Assembly: GCA_964490275.1 (NCBI GenBank)
Contig: CAZBBL010000069.1
Span: 1-10,262 of the forward strand
DNA length: 10,262 bases
Source: JAGBWK01 sp964490275
GTDB taxonomy: Bacteria > Bacteroidota > Bacteroidia > Bacteroidales > Muribaculaceae
Direction of reading: 5' to 3'
In this document: positions 1 through 7,346 of the stretch, piece by piece
How the letters are laid out: each line of letters opens with the position of its first letter
Position numbering within the stretch: the first letter of the stretch is position 1
Program-made: the position numbers and the translations under genes
Notes under the pieces: generated by a model
Told to the model about the DNA's origin: nothing
The model's input: only the letters and a program-made list of their open reading frames with translations
Databases searched by the model: none

Positions 1-269
1 GCGATATCAGGGCGATGCTCACGATAAGTTTTCACCATCCAGGGTATATCCTCAACGATTGACAAGCCACGTTGCACCGAGCGATTGGTAAGATATTCTT
101 CGAGCGAATCAAACGGATTGAGCGGAGCATGAGTCATCACGTAGACCATCTCATCGTAGTTTAGCCCATAGCGCTGCGACAACTTGGCCGACACAGCACG
201 GTAGCCCGAAGCGACAAAATCTCGCTCGTTGTAGAGAGTATCGTCGAGGTCGAATGCAATCAGTTTCAT
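1..269 (-). CDS. HAD-superfamily hydrolase, N-terminal part (runs off left edge)
   Basis: The first 89 codons are present; the gene continues beyond base 1. The protein begins MKLIAFDLDDTLYNE, which carries HAD motif I (DxDxT, here DLDDT at residues 7-11). The first Asp is the nucleophile in this superfamily and the second the general acid/base. No signal peptide is visible, so a cytoplasmic phosphatase is expected. The residues after motif I (RDFVASGYRAVSAKL) fit a helical cap inserted after motif I, as in C1-cap HAD enzymes; this subclass is inferred. The ATG (269-267) overlaps the TGA of the upstream aminotransferase gene in an ATGA, which implies translational coupling. The partner suggests dephosphorylation of a sugar or nucleotide-sugar precursor in a glycan pathway, but the substrate cannot be read from this fragment. 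HAD membership is secure; the role is open. Confidence 0.85.
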   Translation of the reverse strand, partial: MKLIAFDLDDTLYNERDFVASGYRAVSAKLSQRYGLNYDEMVYVMTHAPLNPFDSLEEYLTNRSVQRGLSIVEDIPWMVKTYREHRPDI

Positions 270-1396
270 TTTATTAAATCGAGTATTTGCGTTGCGACAT
301 AGTTTATTTGCTCATCGCTTAACGTCGTACTGCTTGGCAAGCAAAGGCCTCTGTCAAACAACGACTCAGACGTACCGTCGATATATGAGGGTGCATCTTC
401 AAACACCGGCTGCATATGCATCGGGCGCCACAGGCGTCGCGTCTCAATCTTGCGCTCGGCAAGTGCTTGGCGCAACTGCTCGGGATTGACACCCACCGAG
501 GGGTCAAGCAGCAAGGTCGACAGCCAGAAATTAGACGACGAGTGAGCCGCCGGATTGCATTGCAACTCAACAGAGTCGCATCCGGCAAGGCATTGCGAAT
601 AAAGCTCATGGATAGCGCGACGGCGAGCCACCCTATCGGCAAGCACTTCCATCTGGGCACATCCGATAGCGGCACTGACATTGCTCAAGCGATAGTTATA
701 GCCAATAGTTTCATGATAATAATACGGACGATTCTCACGAGCTTGAGTTGCAAGAAATTTCACTCTATCGGCAGTTGCTTTGTCGGGGCAAACCAATGCG
801 CCACCACCCGAGGTAGTAATCATTTTATTCCCATTAAAGCTCAATGCGCCAAAACGCCCGATTGTGCCACATTTGCGACCATCATACTCAGAGCCTATAG
901 CTTCGGCGGCGTCCTCAATCAGTGGAATACCAAACTCATTTGCGACAGCTACAACCCTATCATATTGCATCGGCATACCATAGAGGTCAACGGCGATGAT
1001 GGCTGCGGGATAACGTCCGGTCACATGATGGCGGTCGATAATCGCTTCGCGCAATAAATCGGGATTTATGTTCCACGACTGCGGCTCGCTATCAACAAAT
1101 ATAGGTTTGGCTCCGATATATACTATCGGATTTGCACTCGCGGCAAAAGTCATCGACTGACAAATCACCTCGTCGCCGGCCTTCACTCCGGCAGCGACAA
1201 GGGCCAAATGTATGGCAGCAGTGCCCGCGCTGAGCGCTACGACATTCTCACATCCGAGGTATGCTTCCAAACGGCGTTCAAACTCATCGACATAGGGGCC
1301 GAGAGGCACAATCCAAGTCGATTGGATAGCGTCAGCGACATATTTTTGTTCGCTTCCCGACAGGTGGGGCAGCGAAAGTTTTATCCAATTATCCAT
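266..1396 (-). CDS. DegT/DnrJ/EryC1/StrS-family sugar aminotransferase, PglE-like
   Basis: A PLP-dependent enzyme of 376 residues, the normal length for the family, expected to aminate a keto sugar on a nucleotide-sugar in the cytoplasm. Visible motifs, numbered from the ATG: a GTAAIHLAL phosphate-binding segment near residues 58-66; EDAAEAIGS at 161-169 with the PLP-ring Asp at 162; and SFNGNKMITTSGGG, in which Lys191 should form the Schiff base. TQAREN, GYNYRLSNV and IETRRLWRPMH in the second half are, from memory, much like Campylobacter PglE, which makes UDP-4-amino-4,6-dideoxy-GlcNAc. The exact sugar product here is inferred. An upstream in-frame TTG at 1405 would add three residues; the ATG at 1396-1394 is preferred because family members start close to the conserved LSLPHLSG. 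The stop overlaps the HAD gene start by 4 bases. It probably belongs to a glycan or capsule operon extending leftwards. Confidence 0.93.
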   Translation of the reverse strand: MDNWIKLSLPHLSGSEQKYVADAIQSTWIVPLGPYVDEFERRLEAYLGCENVVALSAGTAAIHLALVAAGVKAGDEVICQSMTFAASANPIVYIGAKPIFVDSEPQSWNINPDLLREAIIDRHHVTGRYPAAIIAVDLYGMPMQYDRVVAVANEFGIPLIEDAAEAIGSEYDGRKCGTIGRFGALSFNGNKMITTSGGGALVCPDKATADRVKFLATQARENRPYYYHETIGYNYRLSNVSAAIGCAQMEVLADRVARRRAIHELYSQCLAGCDSVELQCNPAAHSSSNFWLSTLLLDPSVGVNPEQLRQALAERKIETRRLWRPMHMQPVFEDAPSYIDGTSESLFDRGLCLPSSTTLSDEQINYVATQILDLIK

Positions 1397-1413
1397 AAAC
1401 GGCAATTTTTATA

Positions 1414-1421
1414 CAAAAATA
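1414..1421 (-). promoter_or_regulatory. Possible -7 box of the aminotransferase operon
   Basis: On the minus strand this reads TATTTTTG, matching the Bacteroidetes sigma-ABfr -7 consensus TAnnTTTG. It lies 17 bases before the ATG, so the leader would be only about 10-13 bases. No TTTG -33 element is found at 19-21 bases upstream (only TATG), so the match is partial and could be chance in AT-rich DNA. Confidence 0.3.
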
Positions 1422-1463
1422 GGCAATTGGCACAAATTGTTCATAATTTTATCATCTTTTTAT

Positions 1464-1482
1464 CGTTAATGAATTATTAACG
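1464..1482. promoter_or_regulatory. Perfect 7-bp dyad in the divergent intergenic region
   Basis: CGTTAAT (1464-1470) and its exact reverse complement ATTAACG (1476-1482) are separated by GAATT. The dyad lies 39 bases before the receptor ATG and about 70 bases before the aminotransferase ATG. It could be an operator serving one or both divergent genes, or a leader hairpin of the receptor mRNA. It has no T-run and is not a convincing terminator. No regulator is encoded nearby, so the function is unknown. Confidence 0.35.
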
Positions 1483-1521
1483 TGTCAGACAGCATCGACG
1501 ACACTCACCAACTACATAAGA

Positions 1522-3939
1522 ATGAATTATTTCAGATACATACTGCTCGCAGCAACGGTTTTGGTTAGCCTTTGCTCCACAGCTCAAGTGAAAATACACG
1601 GCAAAATAATCGACCAAACCGACGAGCCATTGGAGTTTGTAACCATACGCATCGGAGGCACCGCCCTCGGGGCCACTTCGGGACTCGACGGCACATATTC
1701 TCTAAGCGTGCCACAGCGCGACACTATCAACGTAATCTTCACCTGCATTGGCTACCAAGAGGTTAAGCGCAAACTTATTGACCCTCAAAACGATGTTACG
1801 CTCAACGTGAAAATGTTGCAACAAAGCCACGACTTGGTCGAGGTAGAAGTGACCGACTTCAAAAAACAAACAAACCAAATGCAAACTATCGACGCCAAGA
1901 CCTCGCGCATATCGCCCGATGTGACCGGTGGCAGCGTCGAAGCTATGTTGACGACACTCGCCGGCGTCAATTCGAGCAACGAGATGTCATCGCAATACTC
2001 AGTAAGAGGTGGCACGTACGACGAGAACTCGGTATATATCAACGGCATAGAGGTGTATCGCCCGCAGTTGGTATCCTCGGGGCAACAAGAGGGTTTGAGT
2101 ATCATCAACCCCGACATGGTCGGTGCAATCGGATTCTCCACCGGCGGCTTCGAAGCTGAATATGGCGATAAGATGTCGTCGGTACTCGATATCACATATC
2201 GCGAGCCTGAAGCGCTCGAAGGCTCACTCACATTGAGTCTGATGGGCGGAGGCCTCACATTTGGCCAAAGCTCCAAAAAATTTTCGCAACTCCACGGATT
2301 CCGCTATAAGCGCAACTCCTCTCTGCTTAGCTCAATGGAGACAAAAGGAGAATACAACCCCAACTTTCTCGATTATCAAACCAACCTCAACTATAAGTTT
2401 AACGACCGTTGGAAGATATCGTTCCTTGGCAACATCGCCGTCAACAACTATAAGTTTACGCCTACAAGCCGCACCACCAACTTCGGCACTGCCGACGATG
2501 CCAAGCAGTTTAAAGTTTACTTCGACGGCCACGAAAAAGACCGTTTTGAGACCTATTTCGGCGCTGTAAACCTCAACTATCGTCATTCAAACAGTTCGAA
2601 TTTCTCATTGCTTGCTTCGGGATACCAGACAAACGAGCTGGTATCATACGACATCTCAGGCGAATATTGGCTCGACCAAGCCGGAACGACAGGCAACGGC
2701 AACAGCGACAATGCAATAGGCGGCGAACTCGGTGTAGGTCGCTATCATGAGCACGCGCGCAACCGTCTGAAAATGTCGGTATTCTCACTCGGATTTAAAG
2801 GCAACACCGGCATCAACCGCCACAACCTCACTTACGGTCTCAACTTCAACCACGAATCAATCTACGAGCGTAGCCGCGAATATGAATTGCGCGACTCAGC
2901 CGGATACACGCTTCCAACCGACGGACAAAACATCAAAATGATCTACTCGATGACCTCTCGCCAAGATATGTCGTCAAATCGTTTTGCGATGTTTGTTCAA
3001 GACACCTACAAGCTCAACACCGCGTCGGGCTACTATGCCATAAACGGCGGTATTCGTGCTTCTTACTGGGACTTCAATTCTGAGTTTCTTCTCAGCCCGC
3101 GTGCATCGGTTGCTTTCGTTCCCGAGCGCAACAACAGTTGGACATTCCGCTTGGCTACAGGCCTTTACTACCAATCGCCATTCTACAAAGAATATCGCAA
3201 AATGGTCGAGGATAGCGAAGGCAACACAGTGGTAGAGCTCAACAAAGACATCAAGTCACAACAAAGCATCCACTTGATTTTTGGTTCGGATTATACATTC
3301 AGAGCATTTGACCGCCCATTCAAACTGTCGGGCGAAGCATACTACAAAAAGCTCAACCGCCTCATACCTTACGAAATCGACAACCTCAAGATTGTATATT
3401 CGGGAGAGAACGAGACCAGTGGCTACACATACGGTCTCGACATGAAGCTCTTCGGCCAATTTGTGCCGGGCACTGACTCTTGGGTCAGCTTCTCGTTGAT
3501 GAAAACCAACGAGAACCTCAACGGAGTAAACGTGCCGCGTCCTACCGACCAACGATATAGCTTTGCCCTTTTCTTCACCGACTACTTCCCCAAATTCCCC
3601 AAACTAAAATTCAGCTTGCGCGGAATATTCTCAGACGGCCTGCCAACGACTGCGCCTCATAGCTCACGCGACAAGGGCTACTTCAGAGCCCCGGCCTATA
3701 AGCGCGTCGATGTAGGTTTGAGCTATGCTCTGCTCTCGCCATTGAGCGAAGGGCAAATTAGCACGGGCGTTCACCGATTTATAAAGTCTATCTGGCTTGG
3801 CGTAGATGTATTTAATTTGCTCGACATCTCCAATGTCAGCTCCTACTATTGGGTCACCGACGTCAACAGCATCCAATATGCCGTGCCAAACTATCTGACA
3901 CGTCGCCAATTCAACGTCCGCCTCACCATTGATTTCTGA
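1522..3939 (+). CDS. TonB-dependent outer-membrane receptor with CarboxypepD_reg-like domain
   Basis: An 805-residue outer-membrane active transporter energised by TonB-ExbBD. Residues 1-21 form a signal peptide (hydrophobic ILLAATVLVSLCSTA), probably cleaved before Gln22. Residues about 24-100 are a CarboxypepD_reg-like beta-sandwich (VKIHGKIIDQTDEPLEFVTI, then SGLDGTYSL and IGYQEVKRKL), typical of Bacteroidetes receptors. The plug follows at about 120-228, with SVRGGTYDENSVYINGIEVYR and the GGFEAEYGDKMSSVLDI segment. The rest is a beta-barrel of alternating aromatic strands, ending in the terminal aromatic residue of the RLTIDF tail, as expected for BAM recognition. No SusD-like lipoprotein gene follows, so it is not part of a SusCD pair in this window; the next gene has its own promoter. 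The ligand cannot be read from the sequence. The start is fixed by the signal peptide; the ribosome-binding site is weak, which is common in Bacteroidetes. Confidence 0.93.
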   Translation: MNYFRYILLAATVLVSLCSTAQVKIHGKIIDQTDEPLEFVTIRIGGTALGATSGLDGTYSLSVPQRDTINVIFTCIGYQEVKRKLIDPQNDVTLNVKMLQQSHDLVEVEVTDFKKQTNQMQTIDAKTSRISPDVTGGSVEAMLTTLAGVNSSNEMSSQYSVRGGTYDENSVYINGIEVYRPQLVSSGQQEGLSIINPDMVGAIGFSTGGFEAEYGDKMSSVLDITYREPEALEGSLTLSLMGGGLTFGQSSKKFSQLHGFRYKRNSSLLSSMETKGEYNPNFLDYQTNLNYKFNDRWKISFLGNIAVNNYKFTPTSRTTNFGTADDAKQFKVYFDGHEKDRFETYFGAVNLNYRHSNSSNFSLLASGYQTNELVSYDISGEYWLDQAGTTGNGNSDNAIGGELGVGRYHEHARNRLKMSVFSLGFKGNTGINRHNLTYGLNFNHESIYERSREYELRDSAGYTLPTDGQNIKMIYSMTSRQDMSSNRFAMFVQDTYKLNTASGYYAINGGIRASYWDFNSEFLLSPRASVAFVPERNNSWTFRLATGLYYQSPFYKEYRKMVEDSEGNTVVELNKDIKSQQSIHLIFGSDYTFRAFDRPFKLSGEAYYKKLNRLIPYEIDNLKIVYSGENETSGYTYGLDMKLFGQFVPGTDSWVSFSLMKTNENLNGVNVPRPTDQRYSFALFFTDYFPKFPKLKFSLRGIFSDGLPTTAPHSSRDKGYFRAPAYKRVDVGLSYALLSPLSEGQISTGVHRFIKSIWLGVDVFNLLDISNVSSYYWVTDVNSIQYAVPNYLTRRQFNVRLTIDF

Positions 3940-3971
3940 TTTGCATAGATGAGTTAAAATGTCTAAATTTG
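3940..3971 (+). promoter_or_regulatory. Bacteroidetes-type promoter of the O-acyltransferase operon
   Basis: TTTG at 3940-3943, a 20-base spacer, then TAAATTTG at 3964-3971 exactly match the sigma-ABfr consensus (TTTG, 19-21 bases, TAnnTTTG). The -33 element starts on the first base after the receptor stop codon. Transcription should start near 3976-3980, giving a leader of about 45 bases before the ATG at 4022. It implies that the MBOAT-SGNH pair is transcribed independently of the receptor, and it supports 4022 as the true start of the broken MBOAT gene. Confidence 0.75.
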
Positions 3972-4021
3972 TGGACTCAAGCACAATCATTTGTCATTTT
4001 CTCACTTACAATCAAGGCTAA

Positions 4022-5418
4022 ATGCTGTTTAATTCATTTGACTTTTTGGTCTTTCTATCAGCTGCGATGCTGCTTAGAATAACAATTTATAATAGGGGGG
4101 GGTAAAATATTCCAATTTATTACTCTTAATCACCTCCTACGCTCTATATTGCAACTTTAGTCCTGCGTTTGCATTAGTGTTGCTTGGGGTAACGCTGTTT
4201 AGCTACCTCGCAGCATTGCAATTCGCCAAACGCCGAAGAAAATGGATTTTTGTTGTTGGCTATCTGCTGACGCTCTCTCCATTGATATTCTTCAAATACA
4301 GCCGTTTTATTTTAGAAAACTTCTGTTCATTGCTCAACGATGTTGGCATTGAGACCTCACAGCCTGAGTTTTCGCTGATGATACCCATCGGCATTTCATT
4401 TTTCACATTTCAGGCTCTCGGATACCTTTTCGACGTTTACAAAGGCAAATTTGCAGCCGAGCACAACTTCCTCGACTATATGCTATTCGTCTCATTCTTT
4501 CCGCAAATTGTATCAGGGCCGATTAGCAAAGCATCAGAGCTACTCCCGCAAATAAAGAAAGTGCGGACTATCGACCCTCAGATTATTTCATCGGGGCTCA
4601 AAGCGCTGCTATGGGGCTACTTTTTAAAAGCCGTGATTGCCGACCGCTTAGCCATCTTTGTCAATACAGTCGATGAAAATATTGCTTTTGTTTCGGGCGC
4701 AGTCCATTTAGCGGCATCCGTAGCTTACACAATTCAAATTTATGCTGATTTTGCGGGATACTCTATGATGGCGGTTGGAGTCGGACGCATATTCGGATTT
4801 CAACTCATCAACAACTTCCACCGCCCATATTTTTCGGAAAGTATCACCGAATTTTGGCGCCGATGGCATATCTCTCTTTCGCGTTGGCTTCGCGACTACG
4901 TATATATTCCGCTTGGAGGTAATCGGCGTGGAAAACTACGGACACACGTCAACATACTGATTACATTTCTAATCAGCGGACTTTGGCATGGAGCCAATTG
5001 GACATTTATTGTATGGGGAGGTATCCACGGTGTAGCACAAAGCGTTGAGAAATTTTTCAATCTCAACAAGCACGTTGAACGACTTTGGCTACGAATACCA
5101 AAGATATTACTCACGTTTGCCATCGTGAATTTTGCGTGGATATTTTTCCGTATGCCGACTATTAGCGATGCTTGGCTTGTCATTAGCCGCATATTCTCAT
5201 GGGTTCCGGGCGAGACTATTGAATGCTATAAAATAACACTATTGATGGTCGCGTTTTTACTTGTCAAAGAGGTATGGGAAGAGTTTATTCCGCGTCCACT
5301 TCCAATGGTTCACAATCGATATATAGCCATACGCTGGGCAGCTTATATCGCCGTAGTATTCTCGATACTGCTTTTCGGGACACTTGACGCATCACAATTT
5401 ATCTACGTAAACTTCTGA
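4022..5418 (+). CDS. MBOAT-family O-acyltransferase (AlgI/DltB-like), out of frame at a G8 tract
   Basis: A polytopic membrane enzyme expected to pass acyl (probably acetyl) groups across the inner membrane for O-acetylation of a glycan. Reading from ATG 4022 gives MLFNSFDFLVFL, the typical MBOAT N-terminus, but after 27 codons the frame hits TAA (4103-4105) directly after eight Gs. The rest of the protein is intact in the -1 frame from base 4102 (VKYSNLLLLITSY) to TGA 5416-5418. Joined by a ninth G, the protein is 465 residues, normal for AlgI/DltB relatives. Numbered so, it has FWRRWHISLSRWLRDY (about 278-293, conserved His283) and LISGLWHGANW with the catalytic-type His323. AAGG at 4014-4017 is a plausible ribosome-binding site. 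In the -1 frame the first possible start after the tract is GTG 4177 (413 residues), which would lose the first membrane helices and is unlikely to be the real start. Downstream, the SGNH partner begins one base after the stop. The gene could be a phase-variable OFF allele, a pseudogene, or a sequencing error. Confidence 0.88.
4095..4102 (+). repeat. Homopolymeric G8 tract inside the MBOAT coding region
   Basis: Eight consecutive Gs sit at codons 25-27 of the acyltransferase gene, between AATA and TAAAATA in an otherwise AT-rich stretch. With 8 Gs the frame ends at once in TAA. With 9 or 6 Gs it continues into the conserved MBOAT frame. With 7 Gs it ends at TAG 4158-4160. The tract therefore acts as a three-way frame selector with one ON frame, the layout of slipped-strand contingency loci. 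Confidence 0.8.
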
Positions 5419-5419
5419 T

Positions 5420-6316
5420 ATGAAAAAGTTTATTATAAAAGTTGCAGTAATGGCAATACTGCTAATAGCCATTGATTATGCAATTGGATTGATATTTGAT
5501 TATTGCTACACCCACAATCGCGATGGTTCTCTCAAGCAAGAGAAATATTACGATTTGATGATATATGGTTCATCTCGAGCCAATCACCACTATGTGCCCA
5601 AAATTTTCGAAGAAGAGTTTAACATGACAGCGTTCAATGCAGGTAAGGATGGCGAAGGCAGCATACTACACTGCATGAGAATCATTGAGCTGCTCGAGAA
5701 ATATAAGCCCAAAGTAATCATCTACGATATACACCCCGTTTTTGACTATACAAAGCAATCAGATAACACCCAATTTCTCGGAGAACGACGCCCCGACTAT
5801 GGGAAAAGCGCTGCTGCCGACTCAATCTTTTGGATAGTAAATCCACGAGAGCGATATAAAATGATGAGCAAGGCTTATCAATACAATGCACAACTACCAA
5901 TCTTAATAAGTTACAGAAATGGTGGTATAGCCAATCCCGACTACGATGGTTACGAGCCACTGCAGGGCCAAATCAAAGACACCTCGCTACATGTATATCC
6001 TCATTATGATGCTGACAGCATCAAGATATATTGTTTGCAAACAATCATCAATCGCTGTAAACAAAACGGCGTTGCTCTAATATTTAGCGTTTCTCCGGCC
6101 TACAATGTCGACCCCGGGAACGAATATGAACCGATACGTCGACTATGCAAAGCCAATAGGATACCCTTTGTATATCATCTAACAGATTCAAACTTTCTTC
6201 ACAACACTCCCCTATTTAAAGACCGTTGGCATCTAAACGACAGTGGAGCTCAAATCTTCAGTCGTATGATAGCGCCGGAGCTGCACAAGATTTACTTGCA
6301 ATATAAAACTAAATGA
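5420..6316 (+). CDS. Membrane-anchored SGNH/GDSL-hydrolase-like protein, partner of the MBOAT acyltransferase
   Basis: A 298-residue protein with an N-terminal hydrophobic anchor (about residues 4-27, IIKVAVMAILLIAIDYAIGLIF) and the rest presumably periplasmic. SGNH-type blocks are visible: YGSSRAN at 49-55 (block I, candidate nucleophile Ser52), FNAGKDGEG at 72-80 (block II Gly), and DRWHLND at 268-274 (block V, Asp268 and His271). The block III Asn is not clearly assignable. Family knowledge: SGNH-like proteins beside an MBOAT transporter complete O-acetylation (AlgJ/AlgX, PatB), taking the acetyl group from the MBOAT protein and placing it on the glycan; some act as esterases instead. Only one base separates its ATG from the MBOAT stop (TGA-T-ATG), so translation is probably coupled. 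The acceptor glycan is unknown; capsule, O-antigen, exopolysaccharide or peptidoglycan are all possible. Confidence 0.82.
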   Translation: MKKFIIKVAVMAILLIAIDYAIGLIFDYCYTHNRDGSLKQEKYYDLMIYGSSRANHHYVPKIFEEEFNMTAFNAGKDGEGSILHCMRIIELLEKYKPKVIIYDIHPVFDYTKQSDNTQFLGERRPDYGKSAAADSIFWIVNPRERYKMMSKAYQYNAQLPILISYRNGGIANPDYDGYEPLQGQIKDTSLHVYPHYDADSIKIYCLQTIINRCKQNGVALIFSVSPAYNVDPGNEYEPIRRLCKANRIPFVYHLTDSNFLHNTPLFKDRWHLNDSGAQIFSRMIAPELHKIYLQYKTK

Positions 6317-6344
6317 GCCACTCGCGTCGAGGCGAGTGACTCAT
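6313..6344. terminator. Hairpin between convergent genes, terminator mainly for the prs side
   Basis: ATGAG-C-CACTCGC (6313-6325), loop GTCGAG, then GCGAGTG-A-CTCAT (6332-6344) form a 12-bp stem with one C-A mismatch. Read on the minus strand it is followed by TTTAGTTTTATAT, a T-rich tail fitting intrinsic termination after prs. On the plus strand no T-run follows, so it would be weak for the SGNH transcript. Its left arm includes the SGNH stop codon (6314-6316). Confidence 0.75.
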
Positions 6345-6368
6345 CAGTAATGTGACGATTCAGTAATC

Positions 6369-7313
6369 TTATTTAATAAGATATTGAGATGAGATAGATT
6401 CGTTTTCGTGAACGCGACGGATAGTGTCGGCAAACATACGAGCTACGCTCAACACGGTGACTTTCTTACACTCTTTCTTGTAGGGGATAGAGTTGGTGAA
6501 AATCATTTCTGTCAAGCCGCAGTTTTCAACGCGTTCGGTGGCGGGGTCGCTCATGATAGCATGAGAAGCCAAAGCTCTAACGGTTTTGGCGCCTTCAGAG
6601 AGCATCAGGTCGGCTGCTTTAGTGATAGTGCCGGCAGTGTCGACCATATCGTCGACGAGGATGACGTTTTTGTCTTTGACATCGCCGATAACGGTCATTG
6701 TAGCGACAACGTTGGCTTTAGCACGCTGTTTGTGGCAGAGCACCAAAGGCACGTTCAAGTATTTGGCGTAGTTGTTGGCACGTTTTGCACCGCCGACATC
6801 GGGAGTAGCAATCACCATATCTTCGAGATTGAGCGATTGGATGTAGGGGATGAACACCGACGAAGCGTAGAGGTGGTCAACGGGGACATCAAAGAAGCCT
6901 TGGATTTGGTCGGCATGGAGGTCCATGGTGATAACGCGGTCAACACCGGCAGCGCTCAACAAGTTGGCTACCAACTTGGCAGCGATTGAAACGCGTGGTT
7001 TGTCTTTGCGGTCTTGACGAGCCCAGCCAAAATAAGGGAGCACGGCGATAGTAGATTTAGCCGAAGCTCTCTTGGCGGCATCAATCATCAACAAAAGTTC
7101 CATCAGATTGTCGCAGTTGGGGAAGGTCGATTGCACGAGATAAACTTCGTGGCCACGGATTGATTCCTCAAAACATACTTCAAATTCGCCATCAGCGAAA
7201 CGTTGAACATTCATCTTTCCGAGTTCAACACCGAGTTCTTTACAAATTTCCTCGGCCATGTAGCGCGATTGCGTACCGGCGAAAACCTTGAATGGGGGTA
7301 AACCTGAGTTCAT
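6369..7313 (-). CDS. prs: Ribose-phosphate pyrophosphokinase (PRPP synthetase)
   Basis: Makes 5-phosphoribosyl 1-diphosphate from ribose 5-phosphate and ATP in the cytoplasm, for purine, pyrimidine, histidine, tryptophan and NAD synthesis. At 314 residues it has the normal length of class I bacterial enzymes. Visible motifs: FADGE at 39-43; the YFGWARQDRKDKPR ATP-binding and flexible-loop region at 94-107; the DLHADQIQGFF signature at 131-141; TPDVGGAKRA at 170-179; and the PRPP-binding loop VILVDDMVDTAGT at 217-229. All key residues appear intact. The ATG at 7313-7311 fits the family start (PPFKVFAGTQSR follows). The gene lies 33 bases after the GH13 stop on the same strand. No TAnnTTTG promoter was found in that gap, so it may be cotranscribed with the amylase, or have a promoter inside it. 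The hairpin at 6313-6344 lies just downstream. Confidence 0.98.
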   Translation of the reverse strand: MNSGLPPFKVFAGTQSRYMAEEICKELGVELGKMNVQRFADGEFEVCFEESIRGHEVYLVQSTFPNCDNLMELLLMIDAAKRASAKSTIAVLPYFGWARQDRKDKPRVSIAAKLVANLLSAAGVDRVITMDLHADQIQGFFDVPVDHLYASSVFIPYIQSLNLEDMVIATPDVGGAKRANNYAKYLNVPLVLCHKQRAKANVVATMTVIGDVKDKNVILVDDMVDTAGTITKAADLMLSEGAKTVRALASHAIMSDPATERVENCGLTEMIFTNSIPYKKECKKVTVLSVARMFADTIRRVHENESISSQYLIK

Positions 7314-7346
7314 TGTTTGATATTCAGTTAATTAAATATTTAATAT

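Noticed and set aside
416..1057. 213-codon open frame opposite the aminotransferase
   Set aside because: Fully antisense to a gene with clear catalytic motifs; no recognisable domain or promoter.
1403..1405. TTG as start of the aminotransferase
   Set aside because: The ATG nine bases downstream (1396-1394) gives the usual family length, and TTG starts are rarer.
1785..2276. 163-codon antisense frame within the receptor gene
   Set aside because: It overlaps the plug-domain coding region of the TonB receptor; no independent evidence of translation.
1522..3939. SusC of a polysaccharide utilisation locus
   Set aside because: No SusD-like gene follows, and the cytoplasmic GH13 gene is distant, on the other strand and without a signal peptide.
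4177..5418. MBOAT gene starting at GTG 4177 as an intact 413-residue protein
   Set aside because: This start would drop the conserved N-terminal helices that are plainly encoded from 4022 onwards, and no ribosome-binding site precedes it.
6408..6989. 193-codon open frame opposite prs on the plus strand
   Set aside because: It lies wholly antisense to an intact, highly conserved prs gene and resembles no known family; a codon-usage shadow.
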